A stretch of DNA of 49,918 nt from Methylotenera sp. (GTDB lineage: Bacteria > Pseudomonadota > Gammaproteobacteria > Burkholderiales > Methylophilaceae): contig NZ_JAURYU010000003.1 of the NCBI RefSeq assembly GCF_030653755.1, positions 1 through 49,918 on the forward strand, written 5' to 3'. This document shows, in pieces, positions 14,854 to 23,181 of this stretch (positions are counted from its first letter, which is position 1; each line of letters begins with the position of its first letter). Both the position numbers and the translations under genes were made by a program. The notes below the pieces were generated by a model. That model ran no database searches, was not told the origin of the DNA, and was given only the letters and a program-made list of their open reading frames with translations.

Positions 14854-16629
14854 ATGATGAACAAGAGCGTTTTTATGGGTACTCAATTTTTTTTACGCAT
14901 TGGTCAATCCATCAAAACTTCTAACGGTTTATCACGCGCTTTTTATTCCACGCTATTTATTAGCATTTTTACCACGCTAACAATCTTTAGCACTGCATCA
15001 CTTGCAGAACAACACGTCATCTCTAATGTCGCAGGCGATGAAATTATTATTTTCTCAGATGACACATTCAAACCAGCAATCAGAGACTTAGGCAGTAAGT
15101 CAGAATCCAATAAAGAGCTACAGGGCCAGAAAAATACCCGTGGTGGGCGTCTCACTGATAACTTAGAAATCACAATCAAAGATAACAACATCAATACTGC
15201 TGAAGACTCCAGCATAACGCCACCACTCGACCAGCAAGCAACACAACATGATGATCTTTGGCAACGTATTAAAGATGGCTACGCAATGCCTGACTCAACA
15301 TCTATACTCACAACCAAACATGAAAATTGGTATAGCGCCCGCCCAGACTATATACAACGTATGGTAGAACGTAGCCAACGCTACCTATTTCATATTGTAG
15401 AAGAAGTTGAAAATCGCGGCATGCCTACTGAAATTGCACTACTGCCGATGATTGAAAGTGCTTACAACCCAAAAGCGTACTCAAAAAGTAGCGCCTCTGG
15501 CATTTGGCAATTTATTCCCTCAACTGGTAAGCATTTTGGCTTAAAACAAAACTGGTGGGTAGATAATAGACGTAACATCATCTTAGCTACCGATGCCGCC
15601 CTTAGCTATCTGCAAAAACTACATGCCATGTTTGGCGCTTGGGATTTAGCACTTGCAGCATATAATGCTGGTGAAGGTACTGTTGGTCGTGCTATTGAGC
15701 GTAACCGTAAACTCGGTCTACCCACTGATTACGAAAGTTTAAACCTGCCTGACGAAACCAGAAACTACGTACCAAAATTACAAGCAATTAAGAACTTAAT
15801 GACGCATCCGAGCAATTATGGTCTTGAGATTCCAACCATAGCCAATACCCCTTATTTTGCAAAAGTAACCGCCCCTGCACGTATCGACACGCACCTCGTT
15901 GCTAAACTTGCTGAAATTAACCATGAAGAATTTATTGCGCTAAATCCTAGTTACGATCGTCTGCTGATTAATAGCGAACAAGAGACGCTCGAGCTATTAC
16001 TACCGATCATGGCAGCACAAACCTTTAGAACAAACTTAGCTAACTATGAAAAACCTTTGGTTAACTGGCAAACTTATCAGGCAAAACGCGGTGAGCGTAT
16101 TGATAAAATTGCTAGTAAATTTGGGATGAACTTGGCTCAACTTAGAAACGTCAATGCCTTATCTTCGCAAGAAAAAATGAACAAGAGCACCACTTTATTG
16201 GTACCTAAATCAGACGCTAATGATAACTCAGCCCTCACTGTGATAGAAGAAAATGAAATCGAGGTTGAACCATCATCAAAGCAAACCGTCACACACAAGG
16301 TTAAAAAAGGTGAGGTCATGCAGGCTATTGCCAAACACTACGGCGTAAGTGTTAAGCAAATATTGGCAGCTAACTCACTGAAAAATAGCCAGGTAAAAGC
16401 TGGGCAGCTATTAAATATTGAACTTGCAGACACCAATGAGCTTAGCCGCGCTAAAAAAGCTGCCAACAAGAGTAAAACATCAAATATGCAAAAAACTTAT
16501 ACCGTTAAACATGGTGACACACTACACAGTATTGCAGATAAATTTAATGTTGCAGTGGCTGACCTTAAACGTTGGAACAAAAAGTCATCTAGCCATATTA
16601 TGCCTGGTGCAAAACTTATCATCCAATAA
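14854..16629 (+). CDS. mltD: MltD-type membrane-bound lytic transglycosylase with LysM repeats
   Basis: A 591-residue periplasmic peptidoglycan lytic transglycosylase. After a long N-terminal leader with a hydrophobic core (about 28-50, ending ASLA), the SLT domain contains the catalytic Glu in MIESAYNPKAYSKSSASGIW (near 193-212) and AAYNAGEGTVGRAI (about 268-282). Three LysM peptidoglycan-binding modules follow, starting near 408 (YQAKRGERIDKIA), 486 (HKVKKGEVMQAIA) and 547 (YTVKHGDTLHSIA). It differs from E. coli MltD by lacking an obvious lipobox. A start at 14875 (MGTQFF) has a better leader and AAGAG upstream. Confidence 0.88.
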   Translation: MMNKSVFMGTQFFLRIGQSIKTSNGLSRAFYSTLFISIFTTLTIFSTASLAEQHVISNVAGDEIIIFSDDTFKPAIRDLGSKSESNKELQGQKNTRGGRLTDNLEITIKDNNINTAEDSSITPPLDQQATQHDDLWQRIKDGYAMPDSTSILTTKHENWYSARPDYIQRMVERSQRYLFHIVEEVENRGMPTEIALLPMIESAYNPKAYSKSSASGIWQFIPSTGKHFGLKQNWWVDNRRNIILATDAALSYLQKLHAMFGAWDLALAAYNAGEGTVGRAIERNRKLGLPTDYESLNLPDETRNYVPKLQAIKNLMTHPSNYGLEIPTIANTPYFAKVTAPARIDTHLVAKLAEINHEEFIALNPSYDRLLINSEQETLELLLPIMAAQTFRTNLANYEKPLVNWQTYQAKRGERIDKIASKFGMNLAQLRNVNALSSQEKMNKSTTLLVPKSDANDNSALTVIEENEIEVEPSSKQTVTHKVKKGEVMQAIAKHYGVSVKQILAANSLKNSQVKAGQLLNIELADTNELSRAKKAANKSKTSNMQKTYTVKHGDTLHSIADKFNVAVADLKRWNKKSSSHIMPGAKLIIQ

Positions 16630-16692
16630 TGGCATGATATTGAATAGACAAACACTGTTATAGACAAACATAGCCATAAACAAATACAGCCA

Positions 16693-18351
16693 ATGTCTCC
16701 ATTATTATTAAATCTAAACACAGCAATCTGCCTATCACTTACTCTACTTGTTGCAGGTTGCAACGCTCCAAACGAGAAACAATACCAGATTGATTACACC
16801 ACCCAGTTTCCACAAGTTTCAGGCGGCACACTGATTAATGCAATGACAGGTGAGCCTAGTGGCTTAATCTCAATGATTGCGGGAGAGTCAGCCTCATCAG
16901 CGATCAGTAGCAACATTTTTAATAGCCTACTAAAATATGACAAAAACCTTGAGCTAGAAGGTGATCTTGTCGCACATTGGGAAATTTCTACAGACCAAAA
17001 AACGATTACCTTTAAGCTTAAGCCAAATTTAAAATGGGCAGACAACAATCCACTCACTAGCGCAGATGTACTTTTCACATGGCAAGCTGTGACCAATGAA
17101 AAAAATGCCAGCCCATACGCATCAGACTTTTTGCTTGTTAAAAAAGCAGAAACCCCTGATGCACAAACATTTCGTGTTACTTATGAACAAGCCTATGCCC
17201 CAGCATTAGATAGTTGGGCGGGGTTACAAATATTGCCAAAACACCTGCTTGAAGGCAAAGACCTCCACACCACTGCATTCGCGCGCAAGCCAATAGGTAG
17301 CCACTATTATCAATTAGATAGCTGGAAGCATGGCGAGCACCTAAAACTATCAAAAAATGCTAATTCCGTACTTGGCCCAGCCCAAATAGACAATCTGGTG
17401 ACACGCATTATTCCTGACAATTCTGCACAATTCCTAGAGCTAATGGCAGACAACATCGATCTCATGGGTTTAGACCCAATTAAGTATTCAAGAATCATCC
17501 CCGCTCGCCCAGAATTGCAAAAAAAACTCGCACTGTACAAAGAGCTTGGCAATAGCTATACCTACATGGGATTTAATCTCAAGCACAAACCCTTTGATGA
17601 CGTGCGCGTACGCCGCGCCATCAATTACGCCATCGACAAACAGGAAATTATTGATGGCGTTTATTTAGGGCTAGGTATCAACATTGCCTCCCCTTATAAA
17701 CCAGGGACGCGCTGGAGCAATCCTGCGCTTACCCCCTACCCTTACGACCCAGCTAAAGCACGTTCACTGCTGAAAGAGGCTGGTTTTACAGATAGCAATG
17801 GCGATGGCATATTAGAACGTGATGGCAAACCGTTTAGTTTTGAAATCATTACCAACCAGAACAAAGAACGTGAAAAATCTGCAGTATTGATTCAACGTAG
17901 ACTTAAAGAAGTAGGTATTGATGTCCAAATCCGCGCCATAGAATGGGCCAGCTTCATTAGTCGATTTATTAAAACGGGTGATTTTGATGTTGTAGTACTG
18001 GGCTGGGGCTTAGGTTTAGATCCTGACCAATATAATATCTGGCACTCGAGCCAACAAGCACCTGGTCAGTTTAACTTTATTGGCTACAACAACCCTAAAG
18101 TTGACAAGCTACTGGAACAAGGCAGACTAGAACTCAACCCAGATAGACGAATGGAAGTTTACCATCAATTTTCAGCAACATTATTAGAAGATAGCCCGAT
18201 TATCTATTTATCAGCAGGTTATGGCCTAACCGCCATCCATAAGCGCGTCAAAGGCATTGATGACCCTGCCCCACCTGCGGGCATCGGTCATAACTCACAA
18301 GATTGGTATATTCCAAAGTCTTTAAGAAGAAACGAAATTAGCGCCCATTAA
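16693..18351 (+). CDS. Peptide/oligopeptide ABC transporter substrate-binding lipoprotein
   Basis: A 552-residue SBP_bac_5 family protein that captures peptides (or related solutes) in the periplasm. A lipoprotein signal ends LLVAGC with Cys23 as the lipid anchor. Family landmarks: the early SNIFNSLLKYDKNLELEGDLVAHWEIS region (about 73-100), PFDDVRVRRAINYAIDK (near 302-318) and the conserved LKEVGIDVQIRAIEW stretch. It leads a plus-strand operon with two permeases; the ATPase genes are not adjacent. Confidence 0.92.
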   Translation: MSPLLLNLNTAICLSLTLLVAGCNAPNEKQYQIDYTTQFPQVSGGTLINAMTGEPSGLISMIAGESASSAISSNIFNSLLKYDKNLELEGDLVAHWEISTDQKTITFKLKPNLKWADNNPLTSADVLFTWQAVTNEKNASPYASDFLLVKKAETPDAQTFRVTYEQAYAPALDSWAGLQILPKHLLEGKDLHTTAFARKPIGSHYYQLDSWKHGEHLKLSKNANSVLGPAQIDNLVTRIIPDNSAQFLELMADNIDLMGLDPIKYSRIIPARPELQKKLALYKELGNSYTYMGFNLKHKPFDDVRVRRAINYAIDKQEIIDGVYLGLGINIASPYKPGTRWSNPALTPYPYDPAKARSLLKEAGFTDSNGDGILERDGKPFSFEIITNQNKEREKSAVLIQRRLKEVGIDVQIRAIEWASFISRFIKTGDFDVVVLGWGLGLDPDQYNIWHSSQQAPGQFNFIGYNNPKVDKLLEQGRLELNPDRRMEVYHQFSATLLEDSPIIYLSAGYGLTAIHKRVKGIDDPAPPAGIGHNSQDWYIPKSLRRNEISAH

Positions 18352-18356
18352 TCATT

Positions 18357-19379
18357 ATGTTTAAATATCTAATCAAACGTGTTTTGTGGATGATTCCGAT
18401 GCTGATTGGCATCAGCCTAATCTCATTTTTCATCATGCACCTAGCTCCTGGCGACATCACAAACAATGAGGCTTCTTTTAATCCAAAAGCCAGTGAAGAA
18501 TCACGTCAAAAACTACGTGAGATGTACAACCTAGATAAACCAATCATCGTTCAGTATGGATTATGGTTAAAACGCATGATGACGCTAGATTTTGGTAAAT
18601 CATTCGCTTCGCATCAAAAACCAGTGTTTTGGCAAACAACAGATGCTGATGGCAATGTAACAGAGGGGCTTATACAGCAAGCTTTACCGATTACACTCAT
18701 GATTAATCTGCTAGGGCTTACTATTACCTTATCCTTGGCAATACCGCTAGGGATTATCGCCGCGCGTAAATATCAGGGCTGGCAAGATAGATCAATTACC
18801 TTATTTAATTTTATTGGCTTCTCAATTCCAGGTTTCTGGCTATCGCTGTTGCTGATGTACTGGCTTGGCGTAGTTAACAACTGGTTTCCAATCTCAGGTA
18901 TGCACAGTCTAAATTACGACTCATTAGATACTTGGGACAAAATTAAAGACACATTCAGTCATTTATTCTTACCTGTTGTCATCCCATCCATCACGGGACT
19001 TGCAGGTATCACTTTGTTTGTAAAAAATGGCATGCTAGATGTACTACAGCAAGATTACATCACCACGGCTCGCGCTAAAGGCTTAGGTGAACACAAGGTG
19101 GTTTACACACATGCTTTACGTAATGCACTACTGCCTCTTATCACGATTATCGGGTTATCCATCCCAGGTCTTATTGGCGGCTCTGTCATTGCGGAGACCA
19201 TCTTCGCGATTCCAGGTATGGGTAAGTTATTCTACGATGCGGTACTCATGCGAGACTTCCCAGTGGTCATGGGCATACTGACGATAGGTTCCGCATTAAC
19301 ACTAGTCGGTAACTTACTTGCAGATGTCGCTTACGCATGGGCAGACCCGCGTGTACGTCGTGGCGTAGCTAAGGCTTAA
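18357..19379 (+). CDS. Oligopeptide ABC transporter permease, DppB/OppB type
   Basis: A 340-residue inner-membrane permease with an N-terminal helix (MFKYLIKRVLWMIPMLIGISL), five further membrane segments and the ATPase-contacting EAA loop ITTARAKGLGEHKVVYTHAL (about 237-256). The periplasmic segment after helix 1 (about 35-90) is typical of the OppB branch. It begins five bases after the substrate-binding gene stops, so co-translation is likely. Confidence 0.93.
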   Translation: MFKYLIKRVLWMIPMLIGISLISFFIMHLAPGDITNNEASFNPKASEESRQKLREMYNLDKPIIVQYGLWLKRMMTLDFGKSFASHQKPVFWQTTDADGNVTEGLIQQALPITLMINLLGLTITLSLAIPLGIIAARKYQGWQDRSITLFNFIGFSIPGFWLSLLLMYWLGVVNNWFPISGMHSLNYDSLDTWDKIKDTFSHLFLPVVIPSITGLAGITLFVKNGMLDVLQQDYITTARAKGLGEHKVVYTHALRNALLPLITIIGLSIPGLIGGSVIAETIFAIPGMGKLFYDAVLMRDFPVVMGILTIGSALTLVGNLLADVAYAWADPRVRRGVAKA

Positions 19380-19401
19380 CCGTATTTAAGGTTTAATAAA
19401 G

Positions 19402-20247
19402 ATGAATACGCAAACAAGTCTCTTACAAAAAGCATTATCTAACCCGCTCTCGTTAGCAGGTTTCATCATTATCGTATGTGTGTTTGTGTTATCCATGCTC
19501 GCCCCTATCGTTGCGCCATACGACCCTAACTATATTGATGTAAAAGCAATATTACTCGAACCCTCTATACAACATTGGATGGGGACAGATGGATTAGGAC
19601 GTGATGTACTCAGCCGAATGCTTTATGGTGGCCGTATTTCGCTACTCGTTGGCCTCGTAGCAGTCGGCATTTCTACAGCTATTGGTATATTACTTGGTGC
19701 GCTTGCTGGGTTTTATCGTGGTTGGGTGGACACACTCATTATGCGTATCGTTGACGTAATGCTCTCCATCCCTAGCTTTTTTCTGATCCTAGCCGTCATC
19801 GCATTTTTAACGCCATCTATTATCAACATTATGATTGTCATTGGTCTGACCTCTTGGATGGGCGTTACAAGGCTAGTCCGTGCAGAATTTTTAAGTTTAA
19901 GTGAACGCGAGTTCGTGATGGCCTCACGCACATTAGGCGCCAAAAATAGCCGACTCATTTTTACACACTTACTACCTAACAGCTTGACCCCTATCATTGT
20001 AAGCGCCGTACTAGGAGTAGCGGGTGCCGTGCTGATGGAATCAGGGCTAAGCTTTTTAGGTTTAGGTGTACAAGCGCCACAGGCCTCATGGGGCAATATA
20101 TTAACTGACGGCAAAGAATACATTCAATTCGCTTGGTGGCTATCCTTGTTTCCTGGATTAGCGATTTTAATTACTGTGTTAGGTTATAATCTCCTCGGTG
20201 AGGGTTTGCGTGATGCTCTAGACCCACGTAGCGGAACGAATCATTAA
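19402..20247 (+). CDS. Oligopeptide ABC transporter permease, DppC/OppC type
   Basis: A 281-residue permease, partner of the preceding DppB-type subunit. The N-terminal hydrophobic helix (about 16-36), HWMGTDGLGRDVLSRMLYGGRISL (about 57-80) and the EAA loop FVMASRTLGAKNSRLIFTHL (about 173-192) are characteristic of the OppC branch. It follows by 22 bases with a weak GG-rich ribosome site. No DppD/DppF ATPase follows; fabI is next. Confidence 0.93.
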   Translation: MNTQTSLLQKALSNPLSLAGFIIIVCVFVLSMLAPIVAPYDPNYIDVKAILLEPSIQHWMGTDGLGRDVLSRMLYGGRISLLVGLVAVGISTAIGILLGALAGFYRGWVDTLIMRIVDVMLSIPSFFLILAVIAFLTPSIINIMIVIGLTSWMGVTRLVRAEFLSLSEREFVMASRTLGAKNSRLIFTHLLPNSLTPIIVSAVLGVAGAVLMESGLSFLGLGVQAPQASWGNILTDGKEYIQFAWWLSLFPGLAILITVLGYNLLGEGLRDALDPRSGTNH

Positions 20248-20289
20248 TTCCACACTTCAGTCTAATTCAAGCCATCTCGCAAAAATTGA

Positions 20290-20307
20290 GTTTAGCAGGT
20301 GCTAAAC
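20290..20307 (+). other. Perfect hairpin between the ABC operon and fabI
   Basis: GTTTAGCA-GG-TGCTAAAC forms an 8-base stem (effective loop about four bases) 43 bases after the permease stop. A U-tract is missing, so it may attenuate or stabilise the transcript rather than terminate it. Confidence 0.4.
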
Positions 20308-20345
20308 CACCCCTTCCTCTAATGACAAGTAAATAGGAAATAACT

Positions 20346-21131
20346 ATGGGATTCTTAGCTGGTAAAAAAGTACTCATCGCGGGCTTATTAAGTAACCGCT
20401 CAATCGCTTACGGCATTGCCGCTGCAATGAAAAGAGAAGGCGCTGAACTTGCTTTCACTTATCAACTCGACAAACATGAAAAGCGCGTAGCAGACTTAGC
20501 CGCAGATTTTGATTCAAAAATTGTGTTGCCATGTGATGTTGCAGAAGATGCACAAATTGATGCGCTATTCCCAGCACTCGCTAAACACTGGGATGGTTTA
20601 GATTCATTAGTACACTCTTTAGCTTTTGTGCCTAAAGTCGCATTAGACGGTGACTATCTCGATGCTGTGAACCGCGAACATTTCCGTATTGCACACGATA
20701 TTAGCTCATACAGTTTTTCTGCCCTTGCAAAAGCAGCTTATCCAATGATGGAAGGCCGTAAAGGTAGCCTATTAACACTTAGCTACCTAGGTGCAGAACG
20801 CACCATGCCAAACTACAACGTAATGGGTGTTGCTAAAGCAAGTTTAGAAGCCAATGTACGCTATTTAGCACAAAGCCTAGGCCCTCGTGGCATCCGCGTT
20901 AACGCCGTGTCTGCAGGCCCTATTAAAACGCTTGCAGCGTCAGGTATTGCTGACTTTGATAAGATGATTGGCTTCAACGAGAAGCATGCCGCACTACGTC
21001 GAAACGTCACTATCGAAGAAGTAGGCAACGCTTCTGCTTTCCTATGTAGTGACCTTGCTTCTGGCATTACAGGTGAAATCACTTATGTAGACGGTGGTAT
21101 GAACATCACTGCTGCAGGTACTATTGATTAA
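20346..21131 (+). CDS. fabI: Enoyl-[acyl-carrier-protein] reductase (NADH), FabI
   Basis: A 261-residue short-chain dehydrogenase that reduces trans-2-enoyl-ACP in the last step of type II fatty-acid elongation. The FabI-specific nucleotide-binding start [13 protein letters not shown] (about 13-25) replaces the classical TGXXXGXG loop, and the catalytic YNVMGVAKA (Tyr-X6-Lys, about 158-166) is present, with the earlier [11 protein letters not shown] segment. Length equals the family standard. AGGAAAT lies seven bases before the ATG. An IS1595-type element sits 34 bases downstream. Confidence 0.97.
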   Translation: MGFLAGKKVLIAGLLSNRSIAYGIAAAMKREGAELAFTYQLDKHEKRVADLAADFDSKIVLPCDVAEDAQIDALFPALAKHWDGLDSLVHSLAFVPKVALDGDYLDAVNREHFRIAHDISSYSFSALAKAAYPMMEGRKGSLLTLSYLGAERTMPNYNVMGVAKASLEANVRYLAQSLGPRGIRVNAVSAGPIKTLAASGIADFDKMIGFNEKHAALRRNVTIEEVGNASAFLCSDLASGITGEITYVDGGMNITAAGTID

Positions 21132-21165
21132 GTTAAGGTACTATTAAGTCATATTAATTAAGTTG

Positions 21166-21902
21166 GGTCTTAGGAAGCAAAGCACTAATTAAAGTGTGAT
21201 AACTTCCTGAAATGGTTAATAAAAATAGATACTACAGCCGTTCTAAAATCACAGAGGCTAAATTCAGGCAGCTTGTGCGCTGTTTTGCCCTGGATTTTAC
21301 TGCCAGCAGCACCGCCGAATTGGTTGGTGTTTCGGTGCGATCTGTGAATACGATTTACCTTAAGATTCGTCAAAGATTGGCAGAATCTTGTGAGCAGGAT
21401 TCTCCGCTTCAAGGTGCGGTAGAAGTGGATGAATCTTACTTTGGCGCTCATCGTGTCAGAGGCAAGCGTGGACGAGGTGCTTATGGCAAAACTATTGTGT
21501 TTGGCTTGCTTAAACGCCACGGAAAGGTTTATACGGAAATCGTGCCAGATTGTTCCAGAGCAACGCTGCAAGGTATTATCAGAGGTCGTGTCGAGCCGAA
21601 TACGGTAATTCACTCTGATGGCTGGCGCGGTTACGATGGTTTGGTTGATATTGGCTTTGATAAGCACTTTAGGGTGCATCACGGTGAAAATGAATTTGCC
21701 AATGGAGATAGGCATATCAATGGCATTGAGTCCTTTTGGAGCTACGCTAAACGGCGCATGGCAAAGTTTAACGGTATCCCTAAGCATACGTTCTATCTGC
21801 ACCTGAAAGAGACTGAATATAGATTTAATCATCGACGTGATAACATTTACCTTGAGATACTTAAACTTTTACGAAATAAACCGCTTTAGCTTCTTAAGAC
21901 CC
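21166..21902 (+). mobile_element. IS1595-family insertion sequence (IS1016 type), complete
   Basis: A 737-bp element with terminal inverted repeats: left GGGTCTTAGGAAGC at 21166, right GCTTCTTAAGACCC ending at 21902 (two mismatches/indels). It carries one intact transposase gene. The 8-bp flanks (ATTAAGTT and ATATTAAA) do not form a target duplication, so the insertion is old or arose by recombination. Confidence 0.88.
21212..21889 (+). CDS. IS1595-family transposase
   Basis: A 225-residue transposase. After a short N-terminal zinc-less helix-turn-helix region (FTASSTAELVGVSVRSVNTIY, about 30-50), the DDE-type catalytic core shows VEVDESYFGAHRVRGKRGRG (first Asp near 72), HSDGWRGYDG (second Asp near 133) and NGIESFWSYAKRRM (third acidic position near 172). 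ISXO2-type arrangement as in IS1016. The frame is intact, so the element may still be active. The long antisense frame at 21185-21832 is a shadow. Confidence 0.93.
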   Translation: MVNKNRYYSRSKITEAKFRQLVRCFALDFTASSTAELVGVSVRSVNTIYLKIRQRLAESCEQDSPLQGAVEVDESYFGAHRVRGKRGRGAYGKTIVFGLLKRHGKVYTEIVPDCSRATLQGIIRGRVEPNTVIHSDGWRGYDGLVDIGFDKHFRVHHGENEFANGDRHINGIESFWSYAKRRMAKFNGIPKHTFYLHLKETEYRFNHRRDNIYLEILKLLRNKPL

Positions 21903-22266
21903 ATATTAAATAATGAATGTGTACATGTTTTAACAAAAGATTTAACTCAACGGTTGGTTAATTCATCAGATACTGTTTAGCATTCATTTTAGGTTTCGCT
22001 ACTTTTCCCTTGAACATCTTTTAGAATTTCAGCATCTAAATATCTATAACTTTGACCTAGGAAAAATCCTTTATATCTTTCTCTTAATTAACTAAGTTTA
22101 AATAGTTACCCGATTACTTGTATTGGCTTTGGATAGCTGTCAATGCTTGTGGTTGAGTTGTAGCGATGGAGTGCTACGCGAATCTTGAAGTGTACTAGGA
22201 TGAGACTATAATGCTTGCACCATATAGCTGAACGGGTATGGTGCAAGCGTTGAATTAATAGCGTAT
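21903..22266. other. Gene-free stretch downstream of the IS
   Basis: About 360 AT-rich bases without a credible reading frame on either strand. The only structure seen is the inverted repeat at 22213-22248 next to the PEP-CTERM gene. Confidence 0.6.
22213..22248 (-). terminator. Strong hairpin after the LTD/PEP-CTERM gene
   Basis: GCTTGCACCATA and TATGGTGCAAGC, perfect 12-base arms around a 12-base loop, begin 19 bases after the minus-strand stop. A U-run is weak, so termination is probable but not certain. Confidence 0.5.
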
Positions 22267-22938
22267 TTACTTCGAATGGCGTTTACGTAAGGTGAAACCG
22301 ATCAGGCCTAAGCCAGCTAACAGCATGGCATAGTTTTCTGGTTCTGGTACTGCGGCAATGGTGCCAGGCGAGCCAATTTCTAATGTATCGTTGACTGCTA
22401 CAAACGCACCATTCTCACCGACTACACTCAACTTTGAAATCACACCGTTGATACCAGATGAATTATCAAATGTTTGAAAGGGGGCAATATTATCTGATGC
22501 TCCGAAGCTCACATTTGCTTGACGAATGCCAGCCGCATTGAAAATATTCACAGCATCTCCGGCAGTACTTAGGCCAATGCCAGAGCCACTGTAGTAACCA
22601 ACTAATGGCGCTGTATTGCTACTAAACCATGTGCTGATAAATGAAGGAATAGCAGCACCGTCAGCACTCTCAATAAAAATCACAGACTGGCCAGCAGCAA
22701 TATTCGTTACACCTTTTAGCGCTAAAGCAGCAGCAAAAGAATTTGAACTGTCATCCACTTTCCAACCAGAAATGTCAATGGTTGTGGCACCTGTATTAGT
22801 CAATTCAAACCAGTCAGAGGCATAGGGTGCATCACCACTACCCCAAGGTGCGACTTCGGTAATCGCAATCGCTGCGTTGGCTTGAAAAGAAATTGTAGCA
22901 AGTAGTGCAGCCATAATAAGTGGCAAAGTTTTTTTCAT
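22267..22938 (-). CDS. PEP-CTERM protein with lamin-tail (LTD) domain
   Basis: A 223-residue exported protein. The ATG at 22938 is the true start: GGAGAA lies just upstream, and the longer TTG frame would swallow that ribosome site. A signal peptide (MKKTLPLIMAALLATISFQANA) precedes an LTD-type beta domain (about 25-125; ITEVAPWG, DWFELTNTG, IDISGWKVDD). The C-terminus is a textbook exosortase sorting signal: VPEPENYAMLLAGLGLIGF followed by RKRHSK. It is expected to be processed by exosortase B (38217-39125). A palindromic box lies 84 bases upstream. Confidence 0.9.
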   Translation of the reverse strand: MKKTLPLIMAALLATISFQANAAIAITEVAPWGSGDAPYASDWFELTNTGATTIDISGWKVDDSSNSFAAALALKGVTNIAAGQSVIFIESADGAAIPSFISTWFSSNTAPLVGYYSGSGIGLSTAGDAVNIFNAAGIRQANVSFGASDNIAPFQTFDNSSGINGVISKLSVVGENGAFVAVNDTLEIGSPGTIAAVPEPENYAMLLAGLGLIGFTLRKRHSK

Positions 22939-23022
22939 AACGTTCTCCAATGGGTAAATAAATTAAATAACAATTCAAGTGCTTTTAGAATAAAGAACGA
23001 TTGTTACTACTGAAGAGACATG

Positions 23023-23042
23023 TCTAGTCCAGACGGATTAGA
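23023..23042 (-). promoter_or_regulatory. PEP-CTERM regulon palindrome, site 1
   Basis: In gene direction TCTAATCCGTCTGGACTAGA, an inverted repeat with arms TCTARTCC around four bases, 84 bases before the LTD/PEP-CTERM start. Matches sites at 24793, 26407 and 44611. Confidence 0.5.
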
Positions 23043-23128
23043 TTTAACAAGATAATTTATAGTATGGCAAAATTTGGTGATTAACCATATTTATGCTTGT
23101 AAACAACTGCTCGATTAAGTGCAAATGT

Positions 23129-23165
23129 TAAAAGCCCATTACCCCTTGTAGGGCAATGGGCTGTT
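23129..23165 (-). terminator. Intrinsic terminator after the choice-of-anchor PEP-CTERM gene
   Basis: Minus-strand AGCCCATT...AATGGGCT stem with an inner CCCTaCAAGGG helix, followed by TTTTAA, 20 bases after the stop codon. A good Rho-independent terminator. Confidence 0.75.
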
Positions 23166-23181
23166 TAGAACGCTTTAAAAC

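Noticed and set aside
21185-21832. 215-codon reverse-strand frame antisense to the transposase
   Set aside because: The forward transposase has clear family motifs and TIR context; the reverse frame is a composition artefact.
22939-22950. TTG-started longer version of the LTD/PEP-CTERM protein (MENV extension)
   Set aside because: The extension overlaps the GGAGAA ribosome site of the ATG at 22938. The same argument removes the TTG starts at 24684 and 26297 and the GTG at 44552.
22951-23100. Sigma54 (-24/-12) promoter before the PEP-CTERM gene, as described in Zoogloea
   Set aside because: Scanning by eye, no GG-N10-GC pair with proper context was found; the TARTCY palindrome is the only clear conserved element.
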